The notes beneath the pieces are model-generated. The model made no database searches and had not been told where the DNA came from. It saw only the letters and a program-made list of their open reading frames with translations. From assembly GCF_019216885.1 (NCBI RefSeq), contig NZ_JAAQRC020000002.1, forward strand, positions 631,001-695,000: a stretch of DNA of 64,000 bases, given 5' to 3'. Position 1 is the stretch's first letter; each line of letters opens with the position of its first letter. Below, piece by piece: positions 17,489-25,812 of the stretch. Origin of the DNA: Methylobacterium sp. SyP6R (GTDB lineage: Bacteria; Pseudomonadota; Alphaproteobacteria; Rhizobiales; Beijerinckiaceae). Position numbers and translations under genes: made by a program.

Positions 17489-18436
17489 TCAAGCCCGGAC
17501 GGGCGCCGGCGACGACGGGACTCGAGCCTGCGGCACGACGCCGTAGATCCGCCCCGCCGTGCCGAGGAAGAAGGCTTCCTGCTCCGCCGGGGGCAGGGCC
17601 GCGACGATCGCCTTGACGCCGTCGATCATCGGGGCGAGTTCCGCGCACAGGCTGTCGACCGGGAAGTTCGAGCCGAACATCACCCGGTCCGCCCCGAACA
17701 GATCGATCAGGGTCCGCACCACCGGCCCGTTCAGCTCCGGCGTCCAGGCCCGGCCCGGCTGGCCGAGGCCCGAGGCCTTGACGGCGACGTTCGGGCGGGC
17801 GGCGAAGCGGGCCATCGCATCGCGCCAGAGCCCGAGGCTATCGGGATCGCGGCGCGACGGCAGGCCGGCATGGTTGAGAATGATCGTGGTGTCGGGGAAG
17901 TCGCGGGCGAGTTCGACGGCCTCGTCGAGGTTCCACCACGGCGTCTGCAGGTCGAAGCACAGGCCGTGACCGCACAGGAGCGCGTAGCCGGCGCGCCAGA
18001 TCTCGTCCGACATCAGGGTCCGGCACGTCCCGACCTCGTCGGGCGCGGCCGGGCCGCCCGGCTTGTGGCGCACGCTGCGCACCAGCGGGCAGGCGGCCTG
18101 TCCCGCCAGCACCGTCGCGACGTCGGCGCGGTCGAGCCAGGCCTGCGCGACGATCGCGTTGGGAAGGCCCCATTCGGCGGACAGCCCCGCGGCATAGGCG
18201 GTCTCGCCGAGCGGGTCGCCCGGGTCCCACTCGGTCTCGACATAGACGCTGGCGACGATGTCGTGCGGGCCGGCGTCGCGGCGGTACTCGTCCGGCAGGT
18301 AGCGCCGCTTGATCGCCTCGTAGTCGCCGTAGCGGAACGGGATTCGCACGCCGGGCTTCAGCCAGGGATGGGGGTTGCGGTCGGGCTCCCAGAAATGCTG
18401 GTGCGCGTCGAGGATCGGGCCGTCGTAGCGGGACAT
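17489..18436 (-). CDS. Amidohydrolase-2 family hydrolase (lactonase-like), copy A
   Basis: A 315-residue metal-dependent hydrolase of the amidohydrolase-2 family that includes L-fuconolactonase and 2-pyrone-4,6-dicarboxylate lactonase. The N-terminal metal motif is DAHQHFW, a further His is in LNHAGLP, and the C-terminal position that is Asp in many members reads Asn here (FGSNFPVD). The ATG at 18436 lies 11 bases after the stop of the MFS gene, so the two are cotranscribed. A second, more distant copy is at 21165-22097. A lactone or related ring compound is a reasonable substrate guess. Confidence 0.8.
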   Translation of the reverse strand: MSRYDGPILDAHQHFWEPDRNPHPWLKPGVRIPFRYGDYEAIKRRYLPDEYRRDAGPHDIVASVYVETEWDPGDPLGETAYAAGLSAEWGLPNAIVAQAWLDRADVATVLAGQAACPLVRSVRHKPGGPAAPDEVGTCRTLMSDEIWRAGYALLCGHGLCFDLQTPWWNLDEAVELARDFPDTTIILNHAGLPSRRDPDSLGLWRDAMARFAARPNVAVKASGLGQPGRAWTPELNGPVVRTLIDLFGADRVMFGSNFPVDSLCAELAPMIDGVKAIVAALPPAEQEAFFLGTAGRIYGVVPQARVPSSPAPVRA

Positions 18437-18447
18437 CGGCGCCTCGT

Positions 18448-19722
18448 TCAGGCTTTCGGGTAAGCGATCAACATCGTGCCGGCGACGTAGACGAGGGCGC
18501 AGGCGGCAAAGAACATCAGCACCGCCAGGTAGGCGCCGGTGGCCTGCAGGATCAGCCCGGTGAGGATCGGCACCGCGATGCCGCTGGCCGAGCCCGCGAA
18601 GTTCATGATCCCGCCGACGAGGCCGACCTTGTCCCTGGGCGCGAGCAGCGGCGGCAGGCTCCAGTAGAGGCTGCCCCAGTAGAGAAAGAAGAGCGTCACC
18701 GAGAGGAGCGCCACCGCGCCGACCGGATCGGCCACCTGCGGCAGGGCGACGAAGGTCGCGAAGACGGCGAGGCCGGAGACGCCCAGCATGCCCCGGTAGA
18801 CGGCAGCCCGCGACCAGCCGCGGGCGAACAGGGCGTCGGCGGTGAAGCCGGCAAACAGCGAGCCCGACATGCCGGCGAGGAAGATCACGAAGGTCGCCGC
18901 GCCCATCTGCTTGAGGTCGAAGCCGCGGGCCTGGGCAAGGTAGCTCGGGCCCCAGGTGAGCAGGCCGAAATTGATCATCGCCCAGGCCATCCGGCCGAGC
19001 ATCAGGCCGGCGAGCGAGCGGGCGGTGATCCGGGACGGAGCTTCCGAGGCGCGCCCGCCCTCCGGCACGGCCCGGATGGCGGCGAGTTCGGCGGCGTTGA
19101 CCTGCGGATGCATCGCGGGATCGTCGCGCAGGATGCGCCAGGCCAGCGCCCCGAGGGCGATGGTGCCGAGGCCGGCGGCCAGGAAAGCGAGGCGCCAGGA
19201 ATCGAGGGCGAGGATCAGGAACGAGATGATGACGCCGCCGAAGGCGGCCCCGAGGGGCGAGCCCGAATCCATCAGCACCGCGCCCCGGCCCCGCTCCTGC
19301 GGCGACAGCCAGATCGCGTTGAGCTTGGCGCCGGCGGGAAACAGCGGCGCTTCCGCCGCGCCGAGGCCGAGCCGGGTCAGGAGGAGCGACAGCCCGCCGG
19401 TCGCGAAGGCGGCCAGCGACTGGAACAGCCCCCAGGCGAGGGTGGCGCCCGCCATCAGGCGGCGCGGGCCGTAGCGGTCGATGAGCCAGCCGCCCGGCAC
19501 CTGGAGCAGCGCGTAGGTCCAGAAGAAGGCCGAAAGGATCACGCCCTGCATCGTCGGCGAGAGGTCGAACTCGCGGGCGATGGTCGGCATCGCGATCGAC
19601 AGGGCGGTGCGGTCGATCAGGTTGATGACGACGAGCGCGAACACGACCGCGAAGATGCGCCAGCGCACCCGCGTGGCGGCGGCGCTCGCGACGGCGCCGG
19701 ATCCGGCGATGGTGGCGTCCAT
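18448..19722 (-). CDS. MFS transporter, anion:cation symporter type
   Basis: A 424-residue transporter with about 12 hydrophobic segments, closest in style to the ACS family (glucarate, hexuronate and other organic-anion importers). The first helix carries INLIDRTALSIAMPTI and the loop 2-3 motif reads GGWLIDRYGPRR. The start at 19722 follows GGAGGAAACACCCC. It lies between another MFS gene and amidohydrolase copy A on the same strand, so it probably imports the compound, or a relative of it, that the hydrolases open. Confidence 0.85.
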   Translation of the reverse strand: MDATIAGSGAVASAAATRVRWRIFAVVFALVVINLIDRTALSIAMPTIAREFDLSPTMQGVILSAFFWTYALLQVPGGWLIDRYGPRRLMAGATLAWGLFQSLAAFATGGLSLLLTRLGLGAAEAPLFPAGAKLNAIWLSPQERGRGAVLMDSGSPLGAAFGGVIISFLILALDSWRLAFLAAGLGTIALGALAWRILRDDPAMHPQVNAAELAAIRAVPEGGRASEAPSRITARSLAGLMLGRMAWAMINFGLLTWGPSYLAQARGFDLKQMGAATFVIFLAGMSGSLFAGFTADALFARGWSRAAVYRGMLGVSGLAVFATFVALPQVADPVGAVALLSVTLFFLYWGSLYWSLPPLLAPRDKVGLVGGIMNFAGSASGIAVPILTGLILQATGAYLAVLMFFAACALVYVAGTMLIAYPKA

Positions 19723-19797
19723 GGGGTGTTTCCTCCATTGGTCCGCCCCGGGGCTCTCCCGGCCCCTTGGGCGGTGATGGTTGCGGCGGCGCCCTGC

Positions 19798-21102
19798 TCA
19801 GCGGTTCACCAGCCGGGCCGGGATCAGGAAGATCAGGCCCGCGGCCAGCACCAGGGTCGCGGCGAGGAACAGGATCGAGAGCTCGGTCTTGCCGGTCGCC
19901 TGCGAGGTCCAGCCGACGATGGCCGGGCCGAAGAAGCCCGAGAGGTTGGCAAACGAGTTCAGCACCGCGAGCCCGCCCGCCGCGGCGACGCCCGAGAGCA
20001 TGGCGGTCGGCAGGTTCCAGAACAGCGGCGGGATGGCGAGGATGCCCGCGGTGGCGATGCAGAGCGCGAACACGCCGAGGACCGGCTGGCTCTGCCACAG
20101 CACCGAGAGCCCGAGGCCGACCGCGCCCGTCAGGTAGAGCCCGGCGAGGTGCCAGCGGCGCTCGCGGAACCGGTCGGAGCTGCGGCTGACGAGCACCATC
20201 GAGGCGATGGCGCACAGGCTCGGCAGGGCTGAGACCAATCCGACCATCGCCGGATCCTTGACGCCCATATTGGTGATGAGCGTCGGCAGCCAGAAGTTCA
20301 GGCCGTAGAGGCACAGGTTGCAGATGAAGAAGATCCCGGTCATCAGGATCAGGTAGCGGTTGGTCAACGCGGCACGCAGGGTCAGCGCGGGCTTGGCCGC
20401 CCGCTCCGCGGCGAGGTCCTCGGCGATCGCCGCCTTCTCCGGCGCGTCGAGCCAGCGCGCCTGCTCGACCCGGTCCTCGAGCAGCAGCAGCAGGGCGATG
20501 CCGATGACGACGCTCGGCAGCGATTCGAGCAGGAACAGCCACTGCCAGCCGGCATAGCCGAGCACACCCGACATCCTTCCGAGGATCAGGCCCGAGACCG
20601 GGCCGCCGATCAGCCCGGCGACGCCGAGCCCGATGAAGAACAGGCCGACGACCCGGCCCCGGCGCTCGGCCGGGAACCAGGCGCTCAGGTAATAGATCAC
20701 GCCGGGCATGAAGCCGGCCTCGGCGAGACCGAGGGCGAAGCGCACGGCGTAGAACTGCCAGGCGGTCTGCACCAGCATCGTCGCGGCCGAGATCAGGCCC
20801 CACGTCACCATGATCCGGGCGAGCCAGGTGCGGGCGCCGACCCGGTGCAGGATCAGGTTGCTCGGCAACTCGAACAGGAAGTAGCCGAGAAAGAAGATGC
20901 CGGCGCCGGCGCCGTAGACCGCGTCGCTGAATTGCAGGTCGGAGGCCATCTGGAGCTTGGCGAAGCCGACATTGACCCTGTCGAGATAGGCCGCGAGGAA
21001 GGCCAGGATCAGCAGCGGCACGATGCGCGCCGTCGCCTTCCTGTAGGCCGAATCCCGGATCGAGAGGCCGGCGCTCGCGGCCGGCATGGCGATGGTGGAC
21101 AT
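19798..21102 (-). CDS. MFS transporter, anion:cation symporter type (second)
   Basis: A 434-residue 12-helix transporter of the phthalate/tartrate-like branch of the MFS. The opening reads RIVPLLILAFLAAYLDRVNV and the loop motif region FELPSNLILHRVGARTW is typical of that branch. The ATG at 21102 has GGAGGAAACCGTT before it. The frame stays open far upstream through the neighbouring amidohydrolase gene in another frame, so longer versions are artefacts. About 62 bases separate it from the amidohydrolase gene transcribed before it. Confidence 0.85.
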   Translation of the reverse strand: MSTIAMPAASAGLSIRDSAYRKATARIVPLLILAFLAAYLDRVNVGFAKLQMASDLQFSDAVYGAGAGIFFLGYFLFELPSNLILHRVGARTWLARIMVTWGLISAATMLVQTAWQFYAVRFALGLAEAGFMPGVIYYLSAWFPAERRGRVVGLFFIGLGVAGLIGGPVSGLILGRMSGVLGYAGWQWLFLLESLPSVVIGIALLLLLEDRVEQARWLDAPEKAAIAEDLAAERAAKPALTLRAALTNRYLILMTGIFFICNLCLYGLNFWLPTLITNMGVKDPAMVGLVSALPSLCAIASMVLVSRSSDRFRERRWHLAGLYLTGAVGLGLSVLWQSQPVLGVFALCIATAGILAIPPLFWNLPTAMLSGVAAAGGLAVLNSFANLSGFFGPAIVGWTSQATGKTELSILFLAATLVLAAGLIFLIPARLVNR

Positions 21103-21164
21103 AACGGTTTCCTCCCACGAATTGTCTGGCGTTGCGGGGGTTGTTGTTGGTCGTCGCGTGTCGA

Positions 21165-22097
21165 TCACATCCGGTAGACGCGCCGGGCGGTCTCCGAGAA
21201 CACCTTGCGCAGCCGCTCCGGATCGCGGGTGCCGAGGCCGCGCATCACCGCCGTGACGATCCTGGGCACGTCGGCCGAGAGGCCGCTGACCGGCAGGTTG
21301 CTGGCGAACATCACGCGGTCGTCGCCGAAGAGCGCGACCGTCTCGGCGACCACCCGCACGGTGCTGGCCTCGTCGAAGCGCCCGCCGCGCAGGCCGAACT
21401 CGGAGAGCTTGACGCTGACCTGCGGCAAGGCCGCCAGGGCCTCCATGCCCCGGCGCCAGGCGGACAGCCCGGCCTCGGAGCGGTCGAGCGGCAGGCCGCA
21501 ATGGTTGAGCACGACGGACAAGCCCGGCAGCCCGGCCACGACCGCGGCGGCCTCCGTCAGGTGCCAGAACGGCACCCGCAAATCCCAGGACAGGCCGTGC
21601 GCGGGGAGGCGCGCGAGGCCCGCACGCCAGATCTCGTCCTGGAGCGAGCCCGCCTCGCCGGCGACCGACAGGCCGGGTGCCGCGGCGGTGACCGGCTTCG
21701 AGCGGACGCCCCGGAAGGCGGGGCTCCGGCGATGCGCGGCCAGCACCGCATCGAGGTCGTGCTGGAGGAACGAGACGTGGCCGACCGTGACGCCCGGCAG
21801 GCCGTCGCGGGCCCGCACGGCGTCGAGAAAGCGGGTCTCCGCCACCTGCTCGTCGCGGGCGCGCTCCGCCTCGACATGGACGGTCGCGGCGAGGCGGAGC
21901 GGCCGGCAATCCCGCCGCAGGTCGGCGACCGCGTAGTCGCGGCGCAAGGCTTCGTAGGGGCCGAGGAAGAACGCCGCGCCGGCATAGCCCTCCTGGAGCC
22001 AGGGATAATGGCCGTCCTGCAAGGCCCAGAGGTGGTGATGGGCGTCGACGATTCCCTCGGGCAGGATCTCGTTCAGGAAGGAGATGGGATCGGCCAT
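21165..22097 (-). CDS. Amidohydrolase-2 family hydrolase (lactonase-like), copy B
   Basis: A 310-residue member of the same family as 17489-18436, clearly paralogous but diverged: VDAHHHLW for the first metal motif, LNHCGLP for the later His, and Asn in MFASNLPVSG where Asp is common. Shared order DEIWRAG and GHGL-type patterns support common origin. It starts 8 bases after the stop of the MFS gene at 22106-23395, so they are one unit. Substrate unknown; a sugar-acid lactone or small aromatic lactone is plausible. Confidence 0.8.
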   Translation of the reverse strand: MADPISFLNEILPEGIVDAHHHLWALQDGHYPWLQEGYAGAAFFLGPYEALRRDYAVADLRRDCRPLRLAATVHVEAERARDEQVAETRFLDAVRARDGLPGVTVGHVSFLQHDLDAVLAAHRRSPAFRGVRSKPVTAAAPGLSVAGEAGSLQDEIWRAGLARLPAHGLSWDLRVPFWHLTEAAAVVAGLPGLSVVLNHCGLPLDRSEAGLSAWRRGMEALAALPQVSVKLSEFGLRGGRFDEASTVRVVAETVALFGDDRVMFASNLPVSGLSADVPRIVTAVMRGLGTRDPERLRKVFSETARRVYRM

Positions 22098-22105
22098 GGC
22101 GGCGC

Positions 22106-23395
22106 TCACTCGGCCGGGACCGTGTGGGCGACGGCCGGGGCTGAGCCCGCGACCTGCACCTGGGGCTTGATCCGGAAGGTCGCGGCGGCGCCGACGAGGA
22201 GCAGGCCGATCGAGCCGGCGAAGGGCAGGGTCCAGTTCCCGGTGGCGTCGATGATGAGGCCGAACAGGATCGGCGAGAGGATGCCGGCCACCGCCGAGCC
22301 CGCATTCATCAGCCCGCTCGCGGTGCCGGCGTGGCGCGGCGCCACGTCCATCGGCACGGCCCAGATCGGCCCGATCGTCAATTCGATCATGAAGAACGCG
22401 CCGCTGAGCAGGAGCGCGATGGCGGTGAGGTCGCGCACGAACAGGACCGGGACCAGGAAGGCGGCGGCGCCCAGGAAGCTGACCAGGATGACCCGGGCGC
22501 GCGCCGCCTCCAGGCTGCCGGTGCGGCGGTAGACCCAGTCGCAGATCACCCCGCCGACGGTGTCGCCGACGACGCCGGCGAAGAACACGCCGGAGGACAG
22601 GATCGCCGAGTTCTTGATGTCGAGATCGTAGCCGTGCTTGAAGAATACCGGCAGCCAGGTGAAGAACAGCCAGCCGGTCCAGCCGTAGCAGAAATAGACC
22701 ATCATGGTCGGGGCCATGCGGCGCAGGAGCGGTCCCCACGGCACCGCGTCGGCCTTGCCCTTGCTCAAGTCGTAGGGCGGCACGTCGGCGAGGTCGTCGG
22801 CGATCACGCCGCGATGGGTGCGCGGATCGTCCCGGAAGTAGCGCCACCAGGCCGCGACCCAGACGGCGGTGACCGCGCCCAGCACCACGAACGACATCCG
22901 CCACGACAGGGTGAGGATGAGGAGGGCGACGAGCGGCGGGGTGACCGCGTTGCCCAGGCGCGAGCAGGAATGGGTGATCCCCTGCGCGAAGCCGCGCCGG
23001 GCGCGCGGCGTCCAGTTGGTGAGGGCCCGGCCGGCGGCGGGGAGCGTCGCGCCCTCGCCGATGCCGAGGACGAAGCGCACGGCGAGCAAGGCCGCAAAGC
23101 TGCCGACGAGCCCGGTGCCGATCGTGGTCAGAACCCAGATCAGGCCGCAGACCAGCAGCGTCACCCGCGAGCCGATCCGGTCGGCGATCCAGCCGCCGAT
23201 CACCTGGAACACCGCGTAGGAATAGGCGAAGGCCGAGAAGGCGATGCCGAGCTGGGTGTTGGTCATCCCCAGCTCGGCCTGGATCGAGGAGGCCGCCGTC
23301 GACAGGTTGACCCGGTCGACGTAGAGCAGGAACGACATCGTGGAGAGCAGGATCAGGACGTTGAGCGGCGCGCCTCCGCGGCGATACCCGAACAT
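22106..23395 (-). CDS. MFS transporter, anion:cation symporter type (third)
   Basis: A 429-residue 12-helix transporter, with LLYVDRVNLSTAASSI in the first helix and GGWIADRIGSRVT in the loop 2-3 position, as in glucarate/galactarate and related sugar-acid importers. It heads the minus-strand MFS/amidohydrolase run. Start at 23395 has GGGAGGAAATC upstream. Between this gene and the pdxA-like gene lies the long palindrome at 23480-23605, so this block may have its own promoter. Confidence 0.85.
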   Translation of the reverse strand: MFGYRRGGAPLNVLILLSTMSFLLYVDRVNLSTAASSIQAELGMTNTQLGIAFSAFAYSYAVFQVIGGWIADRIGSRVTLLVCGLIWVLTTIGTGLVGSFAALLAVRFVLGIGEGATLPAAGRALTNWTPRARRGFAQGITHSCSRLGNAVTPPLVALLILTLSWRMSFVVLGAVTAVWVAAWWRYFRDDPRTHRGVIADDLADVPPYDLSKGKADAVPWGPLLRRMAPTMMVYFCYGWTGWLFFTWLPVFFKHGYDLDIKNSAILSSGVFFAGVVGDTVGGVICDWVYRRTGSLEAARARVILVSFLGAAAFLVPVLFVRDLTAIALLLSGAFFMIELTIGPIWAVPMDVAPRHAGTASGLMNAGSAVAGILSPILFGLIIDATGNWTLPFAGSIGLLLVGAAATFRIKPQVQVAGSAPAVAHTVPAE

Positions 23396-23479
23396 GATTT
23401 CCTCCCGTCGTCATGGTTTTTCATGATCGTGCGGTTTCTTGTTTTGATTTTTATCGATTGTCTGCTTCGCCTCGCCCTC

Positions 23480-23605
23480 GACCTCATCCTGAGGTGTCGG
23501 TCGATCAGCGATCGACTGACCTCGAAGGAGGCCTCCAGAAGCCGCAGCTTTGGCTGAAGCCCTCCTTCGAGGCTGCTGCAAGCAGCAGCACCTCAGGATG
23601 AGGTC
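23480..23605. repeat. 126-bp palindromic repeat
   Basis: Perfect 17-base inverted ends (GACCTCATCCTGAGGTG at 23480-23496 and its complement at 23589-23605). Inner arms around GCCTCCAGAAGCC and CCTCCTTCGAGG let the whole unit fold into a long hairpin. Repeats with a CCTCATCCTGAGG core are common between genes in Rhizobiales genomes (general knowledge). It may end transcription from the pdxA-like gene or protect transcripts. Confidence 0.65.
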
Positions 23606-23655
23606 GCGAGTGGGGTACCGGTGACGTCGTCGCGCAGATTGCGCCGGTCAGGCGC

Positions 23656-24690
23656 TCACGCCGCCTGCCGCACCGCGCCCCTGCCGGCCATCCGGGCGGC
23701 GAGCAGCAGGGCAGCCCGGCTGGCGCCGGGATTGGCGATGCCCTGGCCGGCGATGTCGTAGGCCGAGCCGTGGGCGGGAGTGCAGATCGGGAAGGGGAAG
23801 CCGCCGAGCAGGGTCACGCCGCGGTCGAAGCCGATGAGCTTCATGGCGATCTGGCCCTGGTCGTGGTACATCGTCAGCACCGCGTCGAAGGCTCCCTTGG
23901 TGGCCCGCAGGAAGACGGTGTCGGGCGGAAACGGCCCCTGCGCGTCGATGCCCTCCCGCCGGCCGGCCGCGACGGCGGGCGCGATGATCGCGTCGTCCTC
24001 GTGGCCGAAATTGCCGCCGTCGCCGGCATGCGGGTTGAGGCCCGCCACCGCGATGCGCGGCGCGGGAAATCCGCTGTCCTTGAGCGAGCGATCGGTGAGC
24101 CGCAGGCCTTCCAGCACGGCATCGTAGGTGATGAGCGAGGCCACCGCCGAGAGCGGCACGTGCGAGGTGATGCGGGCGTTCCACAATCCTTCGAGGATGT
24201 TGAACTCCTTGGCCGGGACATCCGCGAGCCCCAGCACCTCGGCGGTGAAGCCGATCTCGTCGTCGTAGGGCGGGTGAGCGAGGCGCATCGCCGCCTTGTT
24301 GAACGGGGTGAAGCAGACCGCGCCCGCGACGCCCGAGGCGGCGAGGCCGATCGCCTCGCGGAAGTTGCGCAGCGCGAAGGCGCCGCCCTCCCGCTGCACC
24401 TCGCCCAGCGTGATCCCGTCGGGGTCGAGATGGCCGAGATCGAGCAGCACCGGACGCTCGCCGGGCGTCGGATCCTGGCCCGGCCGCCGCACCTCGACGT
24501 CGAGGGACAGGCCGGCCTGCGCCGCGCCGCGTTCCAGGACGCGGGCATCGCCGACGATCAGCAGGCGGGCGGCGGAGCGGATCTCCGGATCGGCCGCGAC
24601 CTTGGCGGCGAGCTCGGGTCCGATCCCCGCCGGATCGCCGATGGCGACGGCGAGGACGGGGCGCAGCGGGTCGGCGGACGAGTCGGGCAT
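23656..24690 (-). CDS. PdxA-family dehydrogenase (PdxA2-like)
   Basis: A 344-residue NAD-dependent dehydrogenase of the PdxA family (4-hydroxythreonine-4-phosphate dehydrogenase). Opening AVAIGDPAGIGPELAAK, and three metal-binding His are visible in TSHVPL, GLNPHAGDGG and MYHDQGQ. Its setting beside a GntR regulator, MFS transporters and lactonase-like hydrolases points to a catabolic PdxA2-type enzyme acting on a 4-phosphorylated sugar acid rather than to vitamin B6 synthesis; that is inference. The ATG at 24690 was chosen over one 21 codons upstream because family homology starts just after it. Confidence 0.85.
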   Translation of the reverse strand: MPDSSADPLRPVLAVAIGDPAGIGPELAAKVAADPEIRSAARLLIVGDARVLERGAAQAGLSLDVEVRRPGQDPTPGERPVLLDLGHLDPDGITLGEVQREGGAFALRNFREAIGLAASGVAGAVCFTPFNKAAMRLAHPPYDDEIGFTAEVLGLADVPAKEFNILEGLWNARITSHVPLSAVASLITYDAVLEGLRLTDRSLKDSGFPAPRIAVAGLNPHAGDGGNFGHEDDAIIAPAVAAGRREGIDAQGPFPPDTVFLRATKGAFDAVLTMYHDQGQIAMKLIGFDRGVTLLGGFPFPICTPAHGSAYDIAGQGIANPGASRAALLLAARMAGRGAVRQAA

Positions 24691-24758
24691 GCGGGAGACC
24701 TGGCTTTTGCTCGGATCGACCCGTTCTATAGATCCGCGATGTCCTGCACGCAAGAATG

Positions 24759-24776
24759 CTGTATGCAGGAATACAG
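24759..24776. promoter_or_regulatory. Candidate GntR operator between pdxA-like and gntR genes
   Basis: CTGTAT-N6-ATACAG, a perfect 6-base inverted repeat in the divergent gap. It contains TATGCA, also seen in the palindromes beside the other GntR gene (43302-43330, 44053-44066). Placement between the divergent genes fits autoregulation; untested. Confidence 0.4.
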
Positions 24777-24833
24777 GATGCGACGGTGTTTGTGGGCCTA
24801 TGACAGGTCGCGAGTGGAGGGAGACGGAGCCTC

Positions 24834-25550
24834 ATGCTAGGAGGGCCGACGGCTGAGAGGCGTATGATGGACGTGAGCAACGAGGGGCTGTCGGCCCTCG
24901 ACCCGATGGTGCCGGTCAGCCGGCGGACCCTCCACGACGAACTCGTCGGGCGCATCCGCGACCTCATCATCGAGGGTCACCTCGCCCCCGAGAGCCGCAT
25001 CCACGAAGGACAGCTCGGGCAGGCCCTCGGGGTATCGCGCACCCCGTTGCGCGAGGCGCTGAAGTTCCTCGCGAGCGAGGGCCTGATCGAGCTGGTGCCC
25101 GGGCGCGGCGCCGTGGTGCGCCGCCTCACGCCCCGCGACGTGCGCGACATGCTGGACGTGCTGGCCGCCCTGGAGACGACGGCGGCCCGCCTCGCCTGCC
25201 GACGGGCGAGCGACGCCGAGATCGCGGCTCTGCGCCGGCTGCACGACGAGATGATGACCTACTACGCGACCCGCACCCGGCTCGAATACTTCAAGCGCAA
25301 CCAGGCGTTCCATGCCGGTCTCGCCACCCTGTCGGGCAATGCGTTCCTGGCCGCCACCCACGAGGGGATCCAGTCGCGCCTGCGCCGGATCCGCTTCGTG
25401 GGCAGCGACGCGCCGGACAAGTGGGCCGGCGCGGTGGCCGAGCACGAGGAGATGGTGCAGGCCCTCGAGGCCCGCGACGCCGACCGCCTCGCGGCGGTGA
25501 TCGCCCGCCATCTCGAGGCGACCTGGATCCGCGTGCAGGACGTGATCTGA
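24834..25550 (+). CDS. GntR-family regulator (FCD subfamily)
   Basis: Transcription factor of up to 238 residues. The winged helix includes LGVSRTPLREALKFLASEGLIEL (quoted in part: SRTPLREAL), and an FCD ligand-binding domain follows with AALETTAARLA and the metal-type His in FHAGL and HEEM. It is divergent from the pdxA-like operon and probably controls it in response to a small carboxylate. Start is uncertain: ATGs at 24834, 24864 and 24867 are all in frame; GGAG lies 4 bases before 24834 and GAGAGG lies just before 24864/24867. Confidence 0.85.
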   Translation: MLGGPTAERRMMDVSNEGLSALDPMVPVSRRTLHDELVGRIRDLIIEGHLAPESRIHEGQLGQALGVSRTPLREALKFLASEGLIELVPGRGAVVRRLTPRDVRDMLDVLAALETTAARLACRRASDAEIAALRRLHDEMMTYYATRTRLEYFKRNQAFHAGLATLSGNAFLAATHEGIQSRLRRIRFVGSDAPDKWAGAVAEHEEMVQALEARDADRLAAVIARHLEATWIRVQDVI

Positions 25551-25812
25551 CCGCGGCCGTGTCGTGTGGGTCCGGCACCCGTCCGGTCCGCCGGTAACAC
25601 GCCATGGATCGGCAGGTCGGCGGCCCTCCCCCGCGCTTTCGACACGCCGAAGCCGACCGTCGGCCATGGCGGCTGGTTCGGGGCGATCGATTCGGTGCGG
25701 GGGCCGGCGGCTGCCAGATGTTCGGCGTCACCCCGATGCCGATCTACGATCCGGCGCAAACCATCGTCGACCTGCGCGACGTCATGATCCTGTTCCGATC
25801 GGGGGAAATTCG

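Noticed and set aside
17489..21118. Single 1209-codon reading frame on the minus strand
   Set aside because: Only the 3' 315 codons match a family (amidohydrolase). The rest is Arg/Pro-rich out-of-frame reading across two MFS genes, which are the real coding sequences there.
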